From the NCBI GenBank assembly GCA_025358455.1, contig JANYJP010000001.1, positions 1 through 42,377 of the forward strand: DNA of 42,377 nt, read 5' to 3'. The DNA comes from Bacteroidales bacterium. GTDB taxonomy: Bacteria; Bacteroidota; Bacteroidia; Bacteroidales; VadinHA17. A model generated the notes under the pieces. The model was not told the DNA's origin, did not search any database, and saw only the letters and a list, made by a program, of their open reading frames with translations. Position numbers and translations under genes: made by a program. Shown here piece by piece: positions 1-6,994 of the stretch. Within the stretch, counting starts at the first letter, position 1; each line of letters begins with the position of its first letter.

Positions 1-1
1 A

Positions 2-943
2 ATCGAAAATATTGAAAAGGTTAAATGCCTTATAATAGGTTCAGGTCCTGCAGGATACACGGCAGCAATATATGCTTCGCGAGCTAACCTCAAGCCAGTT
101 CTGTATACCGGCCTCCAATCAGGCGGTCAGTTGACAACTACTACTGAGGTTGATAATTATCCGGGTTATCCTGATGGTGTGACTGGCCCGGTAATGATGG
201 AGGATTTTAGAAAACAGGCAGAAAGGTTTGGTACTGATGTTAGATTTGGCATAGCAGTTGATGCCGATTTTTCAGGAATAAAACACCGGGTTACTTTTGA
301 TGATAATAAAATAATTGAAGCAGATGCAGTAATAATATCCACAGGTGCAACTGCCAAATATCTGGGACTGGAATCAGAGGTTAAATATGCCGGCATGGGG
401 GTATCTGCCTGTGCAACTTGCGACGGATTCTTTTACAAGGGTAAAGATGTTGCAGTTGTAGGAGGAGGTGATACTGCAGCCGAAGAGGCAACATACCTTG
501 CAGGGTTATGCCGGAAGGTTTACCTTATTGTCAGAAGGGATGCCCTGAGAGCTTCAAAAGCTATGCAGGATAAGGTCTTTAATACACACAATATTGAAAT
601 ATTATGGGAGCATCAGACCATTAATCTTTTTGGGGAAAACGGAGTTGAAGGCATTACACTTGTTAAGAAGCAGGGTACCCCGCGGGAGGAAACTGTTAAA
701 TTAAATATTGATGGCTTTTTTCTCGCAATAGGACATACCCCTAACTCTGATGTATTTAAAAAATACCTGGAAACTGATCAGGTCGGGTATATAAAAACAA
801 CTCCGGGCACATCAAGGACCAATATAGCCGGCGTATTTGCAGCAGGCGATGTTCAGGATCCTCATTACCGGCAGGCTGTTACCGCGGCAGGGTCAGGATG
901 TATGGCTGCAATTGATGCGGAACGCTACCTGTCGGAATTATAA
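2..943 (+). CDS. trxB: Thioredoxin reductase (5' end cut by window edge)
   Basis: NADPH-dependent flavoenzyme that reduces thioredoxin in the cytoplasm. The reading frame is open from base 2, so the start codon lies just outside the window; judging by the family only a few residues are missing. Visible in order: the FAD-binding GSGPAGYTAA near the start, the GGQLTTTTEV segment, the redox-active CATC followed by DG, the NADPH-binding VVGGGDTAAEEA, and the C-terminal FAAGDV FAD motif followed by an RQAVTAAGSGCMAA helix. All landmarks of the low-molecular-weight bacterial class are present. An internal ATG at 131 is not the start because the FAD motif lies upstream of it. A 6-bp hairpin and a pyrimidine-rich stretch follow the stop. 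Confidence 0.95.
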   Translation: MENIEKVKCLIIGSGPAGYTAAIYASRANLKPVLYTGLQSGGQLTTTTEVDNYPGYPDGVTGPVMMEDFRKQAERFGTDVRFGIAVDADFSGIKHRVTFDDNKIIEADAVIISTGATAKYLGLESEVKYAGMGVSACATCDGFFYKGKDVAVVGGGDTAAEEATYLAGLCRKVYLIVRRDALRASKAMQDKVFNTHNIEILWEHQTINLFGENGVEGITLVKKQGTPREETVKLNIDGFFLAIGHTPNSDVFKKYLETDQVGYIKTTPGTSRTNIAGVFAAGDVQDPHYRQAVTAAGSGCMAAIDAERYLSEL

Positions 944-952
944 CAATTCAGT

Positions 953-968
953 ACATGCCATTGCATGT
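953..968. repeat. Short hairpin after trxB
   Basis: ACATGC, loop CATT, GCATGT: a perfect 6-bp stem, followed directly by CCCTAC. It sits between the trxB stop and the next start. There is no adjoining T-run long enough for a standard intrinsic terminator, although pyrimidine-rich sequence begins a few bases later. It may be a degenerate REP-like element; the wording ATG/CCCTAC recalls the palindrome at the end of speB in this window. Confidence 0.35.
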
Positions 969-971
969 CCC

Positions 972-991
972 TACTTTTATCTTTTATCTTT
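972..991 (+). repeat. 20-nt pyrimidine-rich leader repeat, copy 1
   Basis: TACTTTTATCTTTTATCTTT, 13 nt before the SRPBCC start codon. A second copy differing at one base lies at 21627-21646, 10 nt before the ornithine carbamoyltransferase start. The first eight bases resemble the -7 element TAnnTTTG except for the last base, so this copy may be a weak promoter or a leftover of one. Confidence 0.5.
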
Positions 992-1004
992 TTCCCATTT
1001 CAAA

Positions 1005-1391
1005 ATGAAAACTTTCAAAAAATCATTCAAAATAAACGCGGAACCTTCCGATGTTTATTCGGCAGTTACAAACCCTTATACTATAGAACTTTGGTCTGGG
1101 TACCCTGCACTGATGAGCACAGAGCCGGGGAGTGAGTTTTCACTTTGGGAAGGTGATATTACAGGAAAGAATATTGAGTTTATACAGGATAAAAAACTTG
1201 TACAGGAATGGGATTTCGGGAACCAGCCTGAGAAATCGGTTGTTACAATTTCAATAGCGCCTGACAGAGAAAATTCCCTGGTAACAGTAGAACATATAAA
1301 TATTCCCGATGAAGAGTTTAATGATATTGCTGAAGGATGGAGAGAGTATTATATTGGTGCAATAATCAATTTTTTTAACCCTAATTTTTGA
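1005..1391 (+). CDS. SRPBCC / AHSA1-like domain protein
   Basis: A 128-residue single-domain protein. The start MKTFKKSFKINAEPSDVYSAVTNP begins exactly where the SRPBCC (START-like, AHSA1) fold begins; an open frame continues upstream into trxB but contains no domain sequence, so ATG 1005 is preferred. The pattern of an alternating N-terminal strand, the 'PSDVYSAVTNPYTIELWSG' helix, a 'W..GDITG.NIEF' strand and 'VQEWDF' matches the AHSA1 family, and a long C-terminal helix (GWREYYIGAIINFF) closes the ligand pocket. Members bind hydrophobic ligands or Hsp90-like clients; the substrate here cannot be told. The 3' end overlaps the convergent torD-like gene by 11 bases. Confidence 0.75.
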   Translation: MKTFKKSFKINAEPSDVYSAVTNPYTIELWSGYPALMSTEPGSEFSLWEGDITGKNIEFIQDKKLVQEWDFGNQPEKSVVTISIAPDRENSLVTVEHINIPDEEFNDIAEGWREYYIGAIINFFNPNF

Positions 1392-2064
1392 GGTAACTGG
1401 TTGAAGTATTAATTGGTTGTTTCTGTTCAAAAATTGAAAAGATATCTTCAGTGCATGCCAGAATCAGAGTGCCTATTCCTTTAAAACCCAAAGTCTTTGA
1501 GCGTGACTGGATCGTTTTATTCCATTCAGGTATCCATGACAAAATATGGGCATCAATAAATCGGTGAATCTCTTTTTTCATTTCTCCCCGGCAAGCTTCA
1601 TCATCAAACTCGATATATTTCTCAACAAGAAGCGTGAGAAAAAGAAGTTCCACCCCAAGATGGTCATCCTTAAATTTCCCTCTGAATTTTGATTTCCACC
1701 CATATGTTTTATAAAATTCGGATACTCCGTCAGACTCTTGATTCATGCTGTAAGCTGATTTATAATTATAGAGCGATTCATAAGCGGGAGCGAGGCCAGG
1801 TTCATTAGGGGAAAATAGTCTTAGAAAATCTTCGTGCATCTCCTTTGCACAGAATGTAATATCATTACATGATTCCCTGAGTTGTGATGCCGCCATTATA
1901 AAATTTGGATTTGTACTCGATACCGGAAGGTTTTTAAGAATCCCCTTTGTCCAGAAATCTGTAATGCATTCTTCATTAGGTTCGTACATTATCATACTAC
2001 CAGCAAAATAAAGGAGCATGTTATACCCTTTCAGTATGTTTTTATGTTGACTATTAATCTCCAT
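1381..2064 (-). CDS. TorD/DmsD-family molybdoenzyme chaperone (orphan)
   Basis: A 227-residue all-helical cytoplasmic protein. The segment DDHLGVELLFLTLLVEKY is the family signature (usually PDHLGVELxF), and the C-terminal part with 'HILSWIPEWNKTI' corresponds to the conserved H-x-x-x-W-x-P region. TorD-like proteins bind the Tat signal and apo-form of DMSO/TMAO/tetrathionate reductase-type molybdoenzymes and help cofactor insertion. No molybdoenzyme, ferredoxin-type subunit or Tat substrate is encoded in this window, so its client must lie elsewhere in the genome. Convergent with the SRPBCC gene, 11-base overlap. Family call is good; client is unknown. Confidence 0.78.
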   Translation of the reverse strand: MEINSQHKNILKGYNMLLYFAGSMIMYEPNEECITDFWTKGILKNLPVSSTNPNFIMAASQLRESCNDITFCAKEMHEDFLRLFSPNEPGLAPAYESLYNYKSAYSMNQESDGVSEFYKTYGWKSKFRGKFKDDHLGVELLFLTLLVEKYIEFDDEACRGEMKKEIHRFIDAHILSWIPEWNKTIQSRSKTLGFKGIGTLILACTEDIFSIFEQKQPINTSTSYLKN

Positions 2065-2183
2065 ATATCTTTGTTATATCTCTTCCAAGTAAAATTACAA
2101 TGTAAAAATCCGAAATTTCCCGAATTGATCAGTGTATTGACGAATATAACCTAATTGATGCGTTTTTGTTCGAAAAAGTTATT

Positions 2184-2216
2184 AAAAAAACAGAGATCTG
2201 CAATGGCAAATCCCTG
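2184..2216 (-). terminator. Intrinsic terminator of the alpha-oxoamine synthase gene
   Basis: Read on the minus strand: CAGGGATTTGC, loop CATT, GCAGATCTCTG, then seven T. The 11-bp stem has two G.T wobbles and no mismatch. It starts about 30 nt beyond the stop codon of the gene at 2247-3491, the expected place for a Rho-independent terminator. Confidence 0.8.
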
Positions 2217-2246
2217 CATTTTTACTGAATATCATTTATCCTTTTT

Positions 2247-3491
2247 CTATCTTGGAAATTCAGCGAGCTTATCAGGATAAAAGTTATTATCAACTTTCGC
2301 TTTTATTTCCCGGAATGCTTTTACAGTATATTCTACGTCTGCTATGGAGTGACCCGCTGTGGGGATAAGACGTAACATAACTACATCGCGCGGAACAACC
2401 GGGTAGATAACCACCGAACAGAATATTGCATAGTTTTCGCGCAGGTCATATATCATCTGGGTAGCCTGAGGAACGCCGCTCTTCATAAACACAGGTGTAA
2501 CAGGCGATTCGGTCTTGCCAAGATTGAGTCCGGCTTCCCTTAACCCTTTTTGTAATGCCCTGACAATAGTCCAGAGTTTCTCTCTTTGTTCCGGATGAGC
2601 CTGAATAAATTCGAGCCTTTTAATTGCTCCGAGAGTCATAGCCATTGGAAGAGATTTTGCATATATCTGTGAACGAAGATTATAACGCAGATAGTTAATT
2701 ACATCTTTTGTGCTTGCAACAAATCCTCCGATACCGGCCATTGATTTGGCAAATGTTGCAAAATAAATATCAATGCCATCCTGAACCCCAAAATGCTCAC
2801 CCGTACCTCCACCGTTAGCGCCCATGGTCCCGAAACCATGTGCATCATCGACTAAGAAACGGAACTGATATTTTTCCTTCAGCGCTGTAATTTTATCGAG
2901 TTTACCCAGGTCGCCTGCCATACCAAAAACTCCTTCGGTAATAACAAGTATTCCTCCTCCTGACTCTTCAGTTATTTTTGCAGCACGCTGCAACTGTTTT
3001 TCACAACTTTCTATATCATTATGAGGGAAAACAAATCTCTTCCCCATGTGAAGTCTGAGTCCGTCCATAATACACGCATGAGCTTCTGAATCATATACGA
3101 TAACATCATGCCTGTCTACCAGGGCATCAATTATTGAAACCATTCCCTGATATCCGAAGTTAAGCAGAAATGCATCTTCCTTGTGTGAAAACCTGGCTGC
3201 CATTGCCTCAAACTTCTCATGATTTGTACTGTGACCCGACATCATCCTGGCGCCCATTGGGTATGCAAGTCCGTATTGAGCTGTATATTCGGTATCATAT
3301 TTACGTATTTCCGGCTCGTTGGCCAGACCAAGATAGTTGTTGAGGCTCCAGGTTAACACATCTTTCCCTCTGAATTTCATGTGTGCAGCAATTTCGCCCT
3401 CCAGTTTCGGATAAGCAAAATACCCATGACCGAAATCCTGATACTGTCCTAAAGCACCTCTGTTGTTCTTGATTTTTTCAAATATATCCAT
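2247..3491 (-). CDS. PLP-dependent alpha-oxoamine synthase (KBL/SPT/BioF family)
   Basis: A 414-residue fold-type I PLP enzyme that joins an amino acid to an acyl-CoA with loss of CO2. Seen: N-terminal 'SLNNYLGLANEPEIRK', the VDDAHGFG motif (Asp216 for the pyridine nitrogen, His218), and the PLP lysine in TFAKSMAGIGGF (Lys249). The first ATG is at 3491; an upstream TTG frame would start inside a likely promoter element, so ATG is chosen. Family members include 2-amino-3-ketobutyrate CoA ligase, serine palmitoyltransferase, cysteate acyltransferase (sulfonolipids) and 8-amino-7-oxononanoate synthase. Bacteroidota make sphingolipids or sulfonolipids with such enzymes, but no threonine dehydrogenase or lipid gene is adjacent to settle the substrate. 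Confidence 0.85.
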   Translation of the reverse strand: MDIFEKIKNNRGALGQYQDFGHGYFAYPKLEGEIAAHMKFRGKDVLTWSLNNYLGLANEPEIRKYDTEYTAQYGLAYPMGARMMSGHSTNHEKFEAMAARFSHKEDAFLLNFGYQGMVSIIDALVDRHDVIVYDSEAHACIMDGLRLHMGKRFVFPHNDIESCEKQLQRAAKITEESGGGILVITEGVFGMAGDLGKLDKITALKEKYQFRFLVDDAHGFGTMGANGGGTGEHFGVQDGIDIYFATFAKSMAGIGGFVASTKDVINYLRYNLRSQIYAKSLPMAMTLGAIKRLEFIQAHPEQREKLWTIVRALQKGLREAGLNLGKTESPVTPVFMKSGVPQATQMIYDLRENYAIFCSVVIYPVVPRDVVMLRLIPTAGHSIADVEYTVKAFREIKAKVDNNFYPDKLAEFPR

Positions 3492-3518
3492 GGTAATTAC
3501 CCTTTCTAAAAATTTTCC

Positions 3519-3526
3519 CAAAATTA
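3519..3526 (-). promoter_or_regulatory. Bacteroidota -7 element before the alpha-oxoamine synthase
   Basis: TAATTTTG on the minus strand matches TAnnTTTG, the Bacteroidota primary-sigma -7 box. It lies 27 nt before ATG 3491, giving a short leader. No good TTTG -33 box is visible; the region upstream instead has loosely repeated TAGGTAT units. Confidence 0.45.
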
Positions 3527-3641
3527 CAGATAAAGAGGGTTACCTTAATACCTATTTATACCTAATTTACCATTAGCCTCTCTGAAACCATAATAAATGT
3601 ATAATTATTACGTTTTTATGTCTGAAATGAAAAATTTTCAG

Positions 3642-3649
3642 TAATTTTG
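3642..3649 (+). promoter_or_regulatory. -7 element of the bamD operon
   Basis: TAATTTTG fits TAnnTTTG and lies 16 nt before the bamD start. The -33 match is weak (TCTG at 3621-3624, 17-nt spacing). It would drive bamD-rpoZ-coaBC-DUF4835-recN-fabI. Confidence 0.45.
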
Positions 3650-3665
3650 CGCAACAATTTTTTAT

Positions 3666-4484
3666 ATGAAGTTCAGATTATATATTGTCCTGATAATTTT
3701 AGTGTTGGTAAGCTCTTGCGGAGAATATGAGAAAATTCTTAAGAGCACTGACTATGATCTGAAGAAAGCAAAAGCAAAAGAGTATTTTGATGCAGGTCAA
3801 TACGTTAAGTCATCTGAATTGCTTACACAGATTCTTCCCCGTTACAGGGCAAGTGCAGAGGCTGAAGATCTTAACTGGATGAATGCCCGGAGCTATTATG
3901 GCATGAAGGATTACATTATGGCTGGAAGTTATTATAAATCTTTTGTGGATCAGTTCCCATTCGGGGTACATGCTGAAGAGGCAAATTTCATGGCTGCCTA
4001 CTGCGATTATAAAAGTTCTCCCCGTCCGGAACTTGATCAGGAAAACACCCATAATGCCATTGAAGGATTTAAAATTTTTATAAACAGGTTTCCTAACAGT
4101 TCAAGAGTTGAAGAAAGTAATAAATATATAAAGGAGCTTGAGGACAATCTGGTTGAAAAATCATATCTGAGCGCAAAATTGTACTACGATATGAAACAAT
4201 ATAAAGCTGCTGTGGTGGCTCTTACGAATAGTCTCAGAGATTATGCCAATTCAAAATACAGGGAGGAAATGATGTTTCTCAAATTAAATTCGCTGTATCT
4301 TTATGCTGTGAATAGTAATCTGATAAAGCAGAAAGAAAGATATCAGGCTACCCTCGATGACTATTATTCTTTCATGGAAGAATTTCCAAAAAGTGAGTAT
4401 GCAAAAGATATTAGCAGCATCTTCGAGAAAACTAATAAATATCTGAAAGCAGGAATACCTGATAGCGGAATAAATAAGCAATAA
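3666..4484 (+). CDS. bamD: Outer membrane assembly lipoprotein BamD
   Basis: A 272-residue lipoprotein of the BAM complex, which folds beta-barrel proteins into the outer membrane. The signal peptide MKFRLYIVLIILVLVSSC ends in a lipobox with the acylated Cys followed by GEY. The mature part shows tetratricopeptide repeats: 'KAKEYFDAGQYVKSSELLTQILPRY', 'RSYYGMKDYIMAGSYYKSFVDQFP', 'GFKIFINRFPNSSRVEES', matching the YfiO/BamD pattern. First gene of a tightly packed operon (6-nt gap to rpoZ). Placement beside an omega-type polymerase subunit and coaBC is the conserved Bacteroidota order. Confidence 0.92.
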   Translation: MKFRLYIVLIILVLVSSCGEYEKILKSTDYDLKKAKAKEYFDAGQYVKSSELLTQILPRYRASAEAEDLNWMNARSYYGMKDYIMAGSYYKSFVDQFPFGVHAEEANFMAAYCDYKSSPRPELDQENTHNAIEGFKIFINRFPNSSRVEESNKYIKELEDNLVEKSYLSAKLYYDMKQYKAAVVALTNSLRDYANSKYREEMMFLKLNSLYLYAVNSNLIKQKERYQATLDDYYSFMEEFPKSEYAKDISSIFEKTNKYLKAGIPDSGINKQ

Positions 4485-4489
4485 TTATT

Positions 4490-4822
4490 ATGGATTACAG
4501 AAAATCAGTAGCACCAGTAACAACAGTTACAAGAAATCTTGACCTTATGACTCAGGGTACAGGAAATATTTACGAGACGGTAATTGTTGTTTCAAGGAGA
4601 TCAAACCAGATTTCGGTTGAGATGAAACAAGAGCTTAATAAGAAGCTTGAAGAATTTGCATCTTATACTGATAACCTGGAAGAAGTCTTCGAAAATCGTG
4701 AACAGATTGAGATCTCTAAGTTCTATGAAAGACTTCCAAAACCAACCCTGATTGCATTACAGGAACTCGAAGAAGGTAAAATTTTCTACAGAAACCCTGA
4801 GACTGTAGCAAAACCGAAATAA
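4490..4822 (+). CDS. rpoZ: RNA polymerase omega subunit, Rpb6-type
   Basis: A 110-residue protein of the Bacteroidota Rpb6/omega family, which helps assemble and stabilise core RNA polymerase through the beta-prime subunit. Features: N-terminal 'TRNLDLMTQGTGNIYETVIVVSRRSNQI', matching the omega segment that binds the beta-prime C-terminal tail, then a helical, acidic middle and 'ISKFYERLPKPTLIALQELEEGKIFYRNPE' at the end. The family is longer and more divergent than the proteobacterial omega of about 90 residues. It is translated five bases after bamD and 13 bases before coaBC. Confidence 0.85.
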   Translation: MDYRKSVAPVTTVTRNLDLMTQGTGNIYETVIVVSRRSNQISVEMKQELNKKLEEFASYTDNLEEVFENREQIEISKFYERLPKPTLIALQELEEGKIFYRNPETVAKPK

Positions 4823-4835
4823 TATTTAGCGTAAA

Positions 4836-6043
4836 ATGCTAAAAGGCAAACATATACTTATCGGTGTAACCGGAGGTATTGCAGCTTATAAAACTGCCAA
4901 TATCATCCGGTTGCTTGTTAAGGATAACGCTGAAGTGAAAGTCCTGATGACTGATAAGGCGAAAGAATTCATTACACCCCTTACTCTTGCAACTTTATCT
5001 AAAAATCCGGTTCTCACAGAGTTTTTCGACGCGGGAAATGGTAACTGGAACAGTCATGTTGAACTCGGTCTGTGGGCTGATCTGTATCTGATTGCACCGG
5101 CAACTGCAAATTCGATTGGCAAAATGGCAAATGGAATAGCCGATAATCTGTTACTAACTACATATCTTTCAGCTCGTTGCCCCGTCTTAGTTGCTCCTTC
5201 TATGGATATGGACATGTTGAATCATCCCTCGACAATCATTAATATTGAAACTCTTAAAGCCTTCGGAAATTTAATTATTGAGCCTTCAACAGGGGAACTT
5301 GCGAGTGGTGTGACCGGTAAGGGACGAATGGCAGAACCTGAAGAAATTTTAAAGGTGATCAAAAGCTTCTTTGCTAAAAAAAAAACTATAAGCCTTTAAA
5401 CGGTAAACGAATCCTTATCAATGCCGGCCCCACACGGGAACCTATCGATCCCGTACGTTACATAAGTAATTTTTCGTCAGGAAAAATGGGAATTGCCCTG
5501 GCTGATGCTGCAGTAGAATTTGGCGCTGATGTTGACCTGATACTGGGCCCTGTGAATATAACTCCTGCAAACAAGAATATCAACATAATTGATGTTACTA
5601 CCGCCGAATCAATGGCAAATGAATGCATCTCCCGGTTCAACGATTGTGATATTGCAATATTATCAGCTGCGGTAGCTGATTTTACACCAAAAGAGGTTAG
5701 AAAAAGTAAGATTAAAAAAGACGGGAATGAGCTTGTTTTAAAATTAAAACCAACCACCGATATTGCCGCCACTCTTGGCCGGTCAAAAACAAAATCTCAG
5801 ATAATAGCCGGGTTTGCTCTTGAAACAAATGATGAGATACAGAACGCAAAAGGAAAACTTGAGCGGAAGAATATGGACATGATAGTATTGAACTCTCTCA
5901 GAGAGGATGGAGCAGGTTTTGGATACGATACTAATAAGATCACAATAATTGACAAATACAATAATATTGATAAATTTGAGTTGAAATCAAAAGAAGAAGC
6001 CGCAAAAGATATTCTTAATAAAATTATTTCAATGCTTCAATAA
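4836..6043 (+). pseudogene. coaBC: CoaBC: phosphopantothenoylcysteine decarboxylase / phosphopantothenate-cysteine ligase, split by a -1 frameshift at A10
   Basis: Bifunctional enzyme of coenzyme A synthesis. The decarboxylase half reads from 4836 to a stop at 5397-5399 (187 residues): GVTGGIAAYK start, active-site His in NSHVELGLWAD, 'APSMDMDM', and GRMAEPEEI. The ligase half continues in the -1 frame with NAGPTREPIDPVRYISNFSSGKMG, 'SAAVADFTP' and 'KIKKDG', to 6043. The junction is a run of ten A at 5376-5385; one more A, or a -1 slip on A_AAA_AAA, restores a normal protein of about 402 residues. The first ATG of the second frame (5486) lies after the conserved NAGPTR motif, so independent translation of the ligase is unlikely. 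Both halves are otherwise intact, which favours a sequencing error or slippage over decay; gene identity is certain, its broken state is not. Confidence 0.88.
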
Positions 6044-6052
6044 TTTATCATA

Positions 6053-6985
6053 ATGAAATTATTGCGCTTTCCGGAATATTACCTTATAGCTCTCCTGTTC
6101 TTTATACCAGGGATTGCCGGATCACAGGAACTTAACTGTAATGTCCAGATCTCTGCTCAGCAGATACAAGGATCTAATCGTGAGGTTTTTGAATCCATGC
6201 AGAAGGACATTTATGAATTTATGAACAACACTGTATGGACTAATCAGGTATTCAGTTATGCTGAAAGGGTTGACTGCAATATACTTATTAACCTTACTAC
6301 TCAGTTATCTGCAGATGAATTCAAGGGTACCATTCAGATACAACTGCGCAGACCTGTTTTTAATACTACCTATAATTCCACAATGCTTAATTTCATTGAC
6401 AACAGCTTTCAATTCAGGTATGTGGCATTTCAACCTTTGGAATTTGATCCGACCACACATAAGTCTAACCTTATTTCGGTACTTGCCTACTACACATATA
6501 TAATTCTGGGTTTTGATTCTGATTCATTTTCTCCTCTTGGCGGCACTGAATTTTTTCAGATGGCAGAGAAAATTGTTACCAATGCCCAGAATGCTCCTGA
6601 GCCGGGGTGGAAGCCATATGACGCCTCAAGGAACCGGAACAGGTACTGGCTCGTAAAGAATATTCTCGAAAAGGAGTATGAAGGAGTGAGACAGTTCATT
6701 TATGAGTACGATATTAATGGACTGGACAAAATGGAATCGAAAAGTGCTGAAGCAAGAACCAGTATGGCTGAAAGCCTTAAACTTTTGCAGGAAGTATTCA
6801 GAAGAAAACCTGATCCGTTTATGTACTATGTGCAGATTGTGATGGAATCGAAATCAGATGAGCTCATTAATATTTTCTCAGAGGCTTTTCCTGAAGAGAA
6901 AAGCCGCGTGGTGCAGATACTTACAGAAATAGATCCTGCCAATAAAGCAAAATATGAAAAGATCACTTCAGCCAATATACCATAA
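6053..6985 (+). CDS. DUF4835 family secreted protein (T9SS-associated PorD-like)
   Basis: A 310-residue exported protein with a signal peptide (LIALLFFIPGIAGSQ) and the family opening 'ELNCNVQISAQQIQGSNREVFESMQKDIYEFMNNTVWTNQVF' (broken here as: ELNCNVQIS..., then VWTNQVF). The body carries 'FRYVAFQPLEFD', 'LAYYTYIILGFDSDSFSPLGG' and an 'EPGWKPYDASRNRNRYWLVKN' type block, all typical of DUF4835. The family is limited to Bacteroidota and sits between coaBC and recN in many of them; some databases name it PorD and tie it to type IX secretion, which I cite from memory and cannot confirm. It has no enzymatic motif. Nine bases separate it from recN. Confidence 0.82.
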   Translation: MKLLRFPEYYLIALLFFIPGIAGSQELNCNVQISAQQIQGSNREVFESMQKDIYEFMNNTVWTNQVFSYAERVDCNILINLTTQLSADEFKGTIQIQLRRPVFNTTYNSTMLNFIDNSFQFRYVAFQPLEFDPTTHKSNLISVLAYYTYIILGFDSDSFSPLGGTEFFQMAEKIVTNAQNAPEPGWKPYDASRNRNRYWLVKNILEKEYEGVRQFIYEYDINGLDKMESKSAEARTSMAESLKLLQEVFRRKPDPFMYYVQIVMESKSDELINIFSEAFPEEKSRVVQILTEIDPANKAKYEKITSANIP

Positions 6986-6994
6986 TTACCAGTT

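Noticed and set aside
4836-5399. Reading coaC as a genuine stand-alone decarboxylase with a separate coaB
   Set aside because: The ligase frame has no start before its first conserved motif, and the fused arrangement is normal; a frameshift explains both halves better.
5434-5454. Hairpin ACGGGA/TCCCGT downstream of the A10 run as a frameshift stimulator
   Set aside because: It lies about 49 nt after the slip site, much farther than the usual 5-9 nt, and encodes conserved residues, so the pairing is probably incidental.
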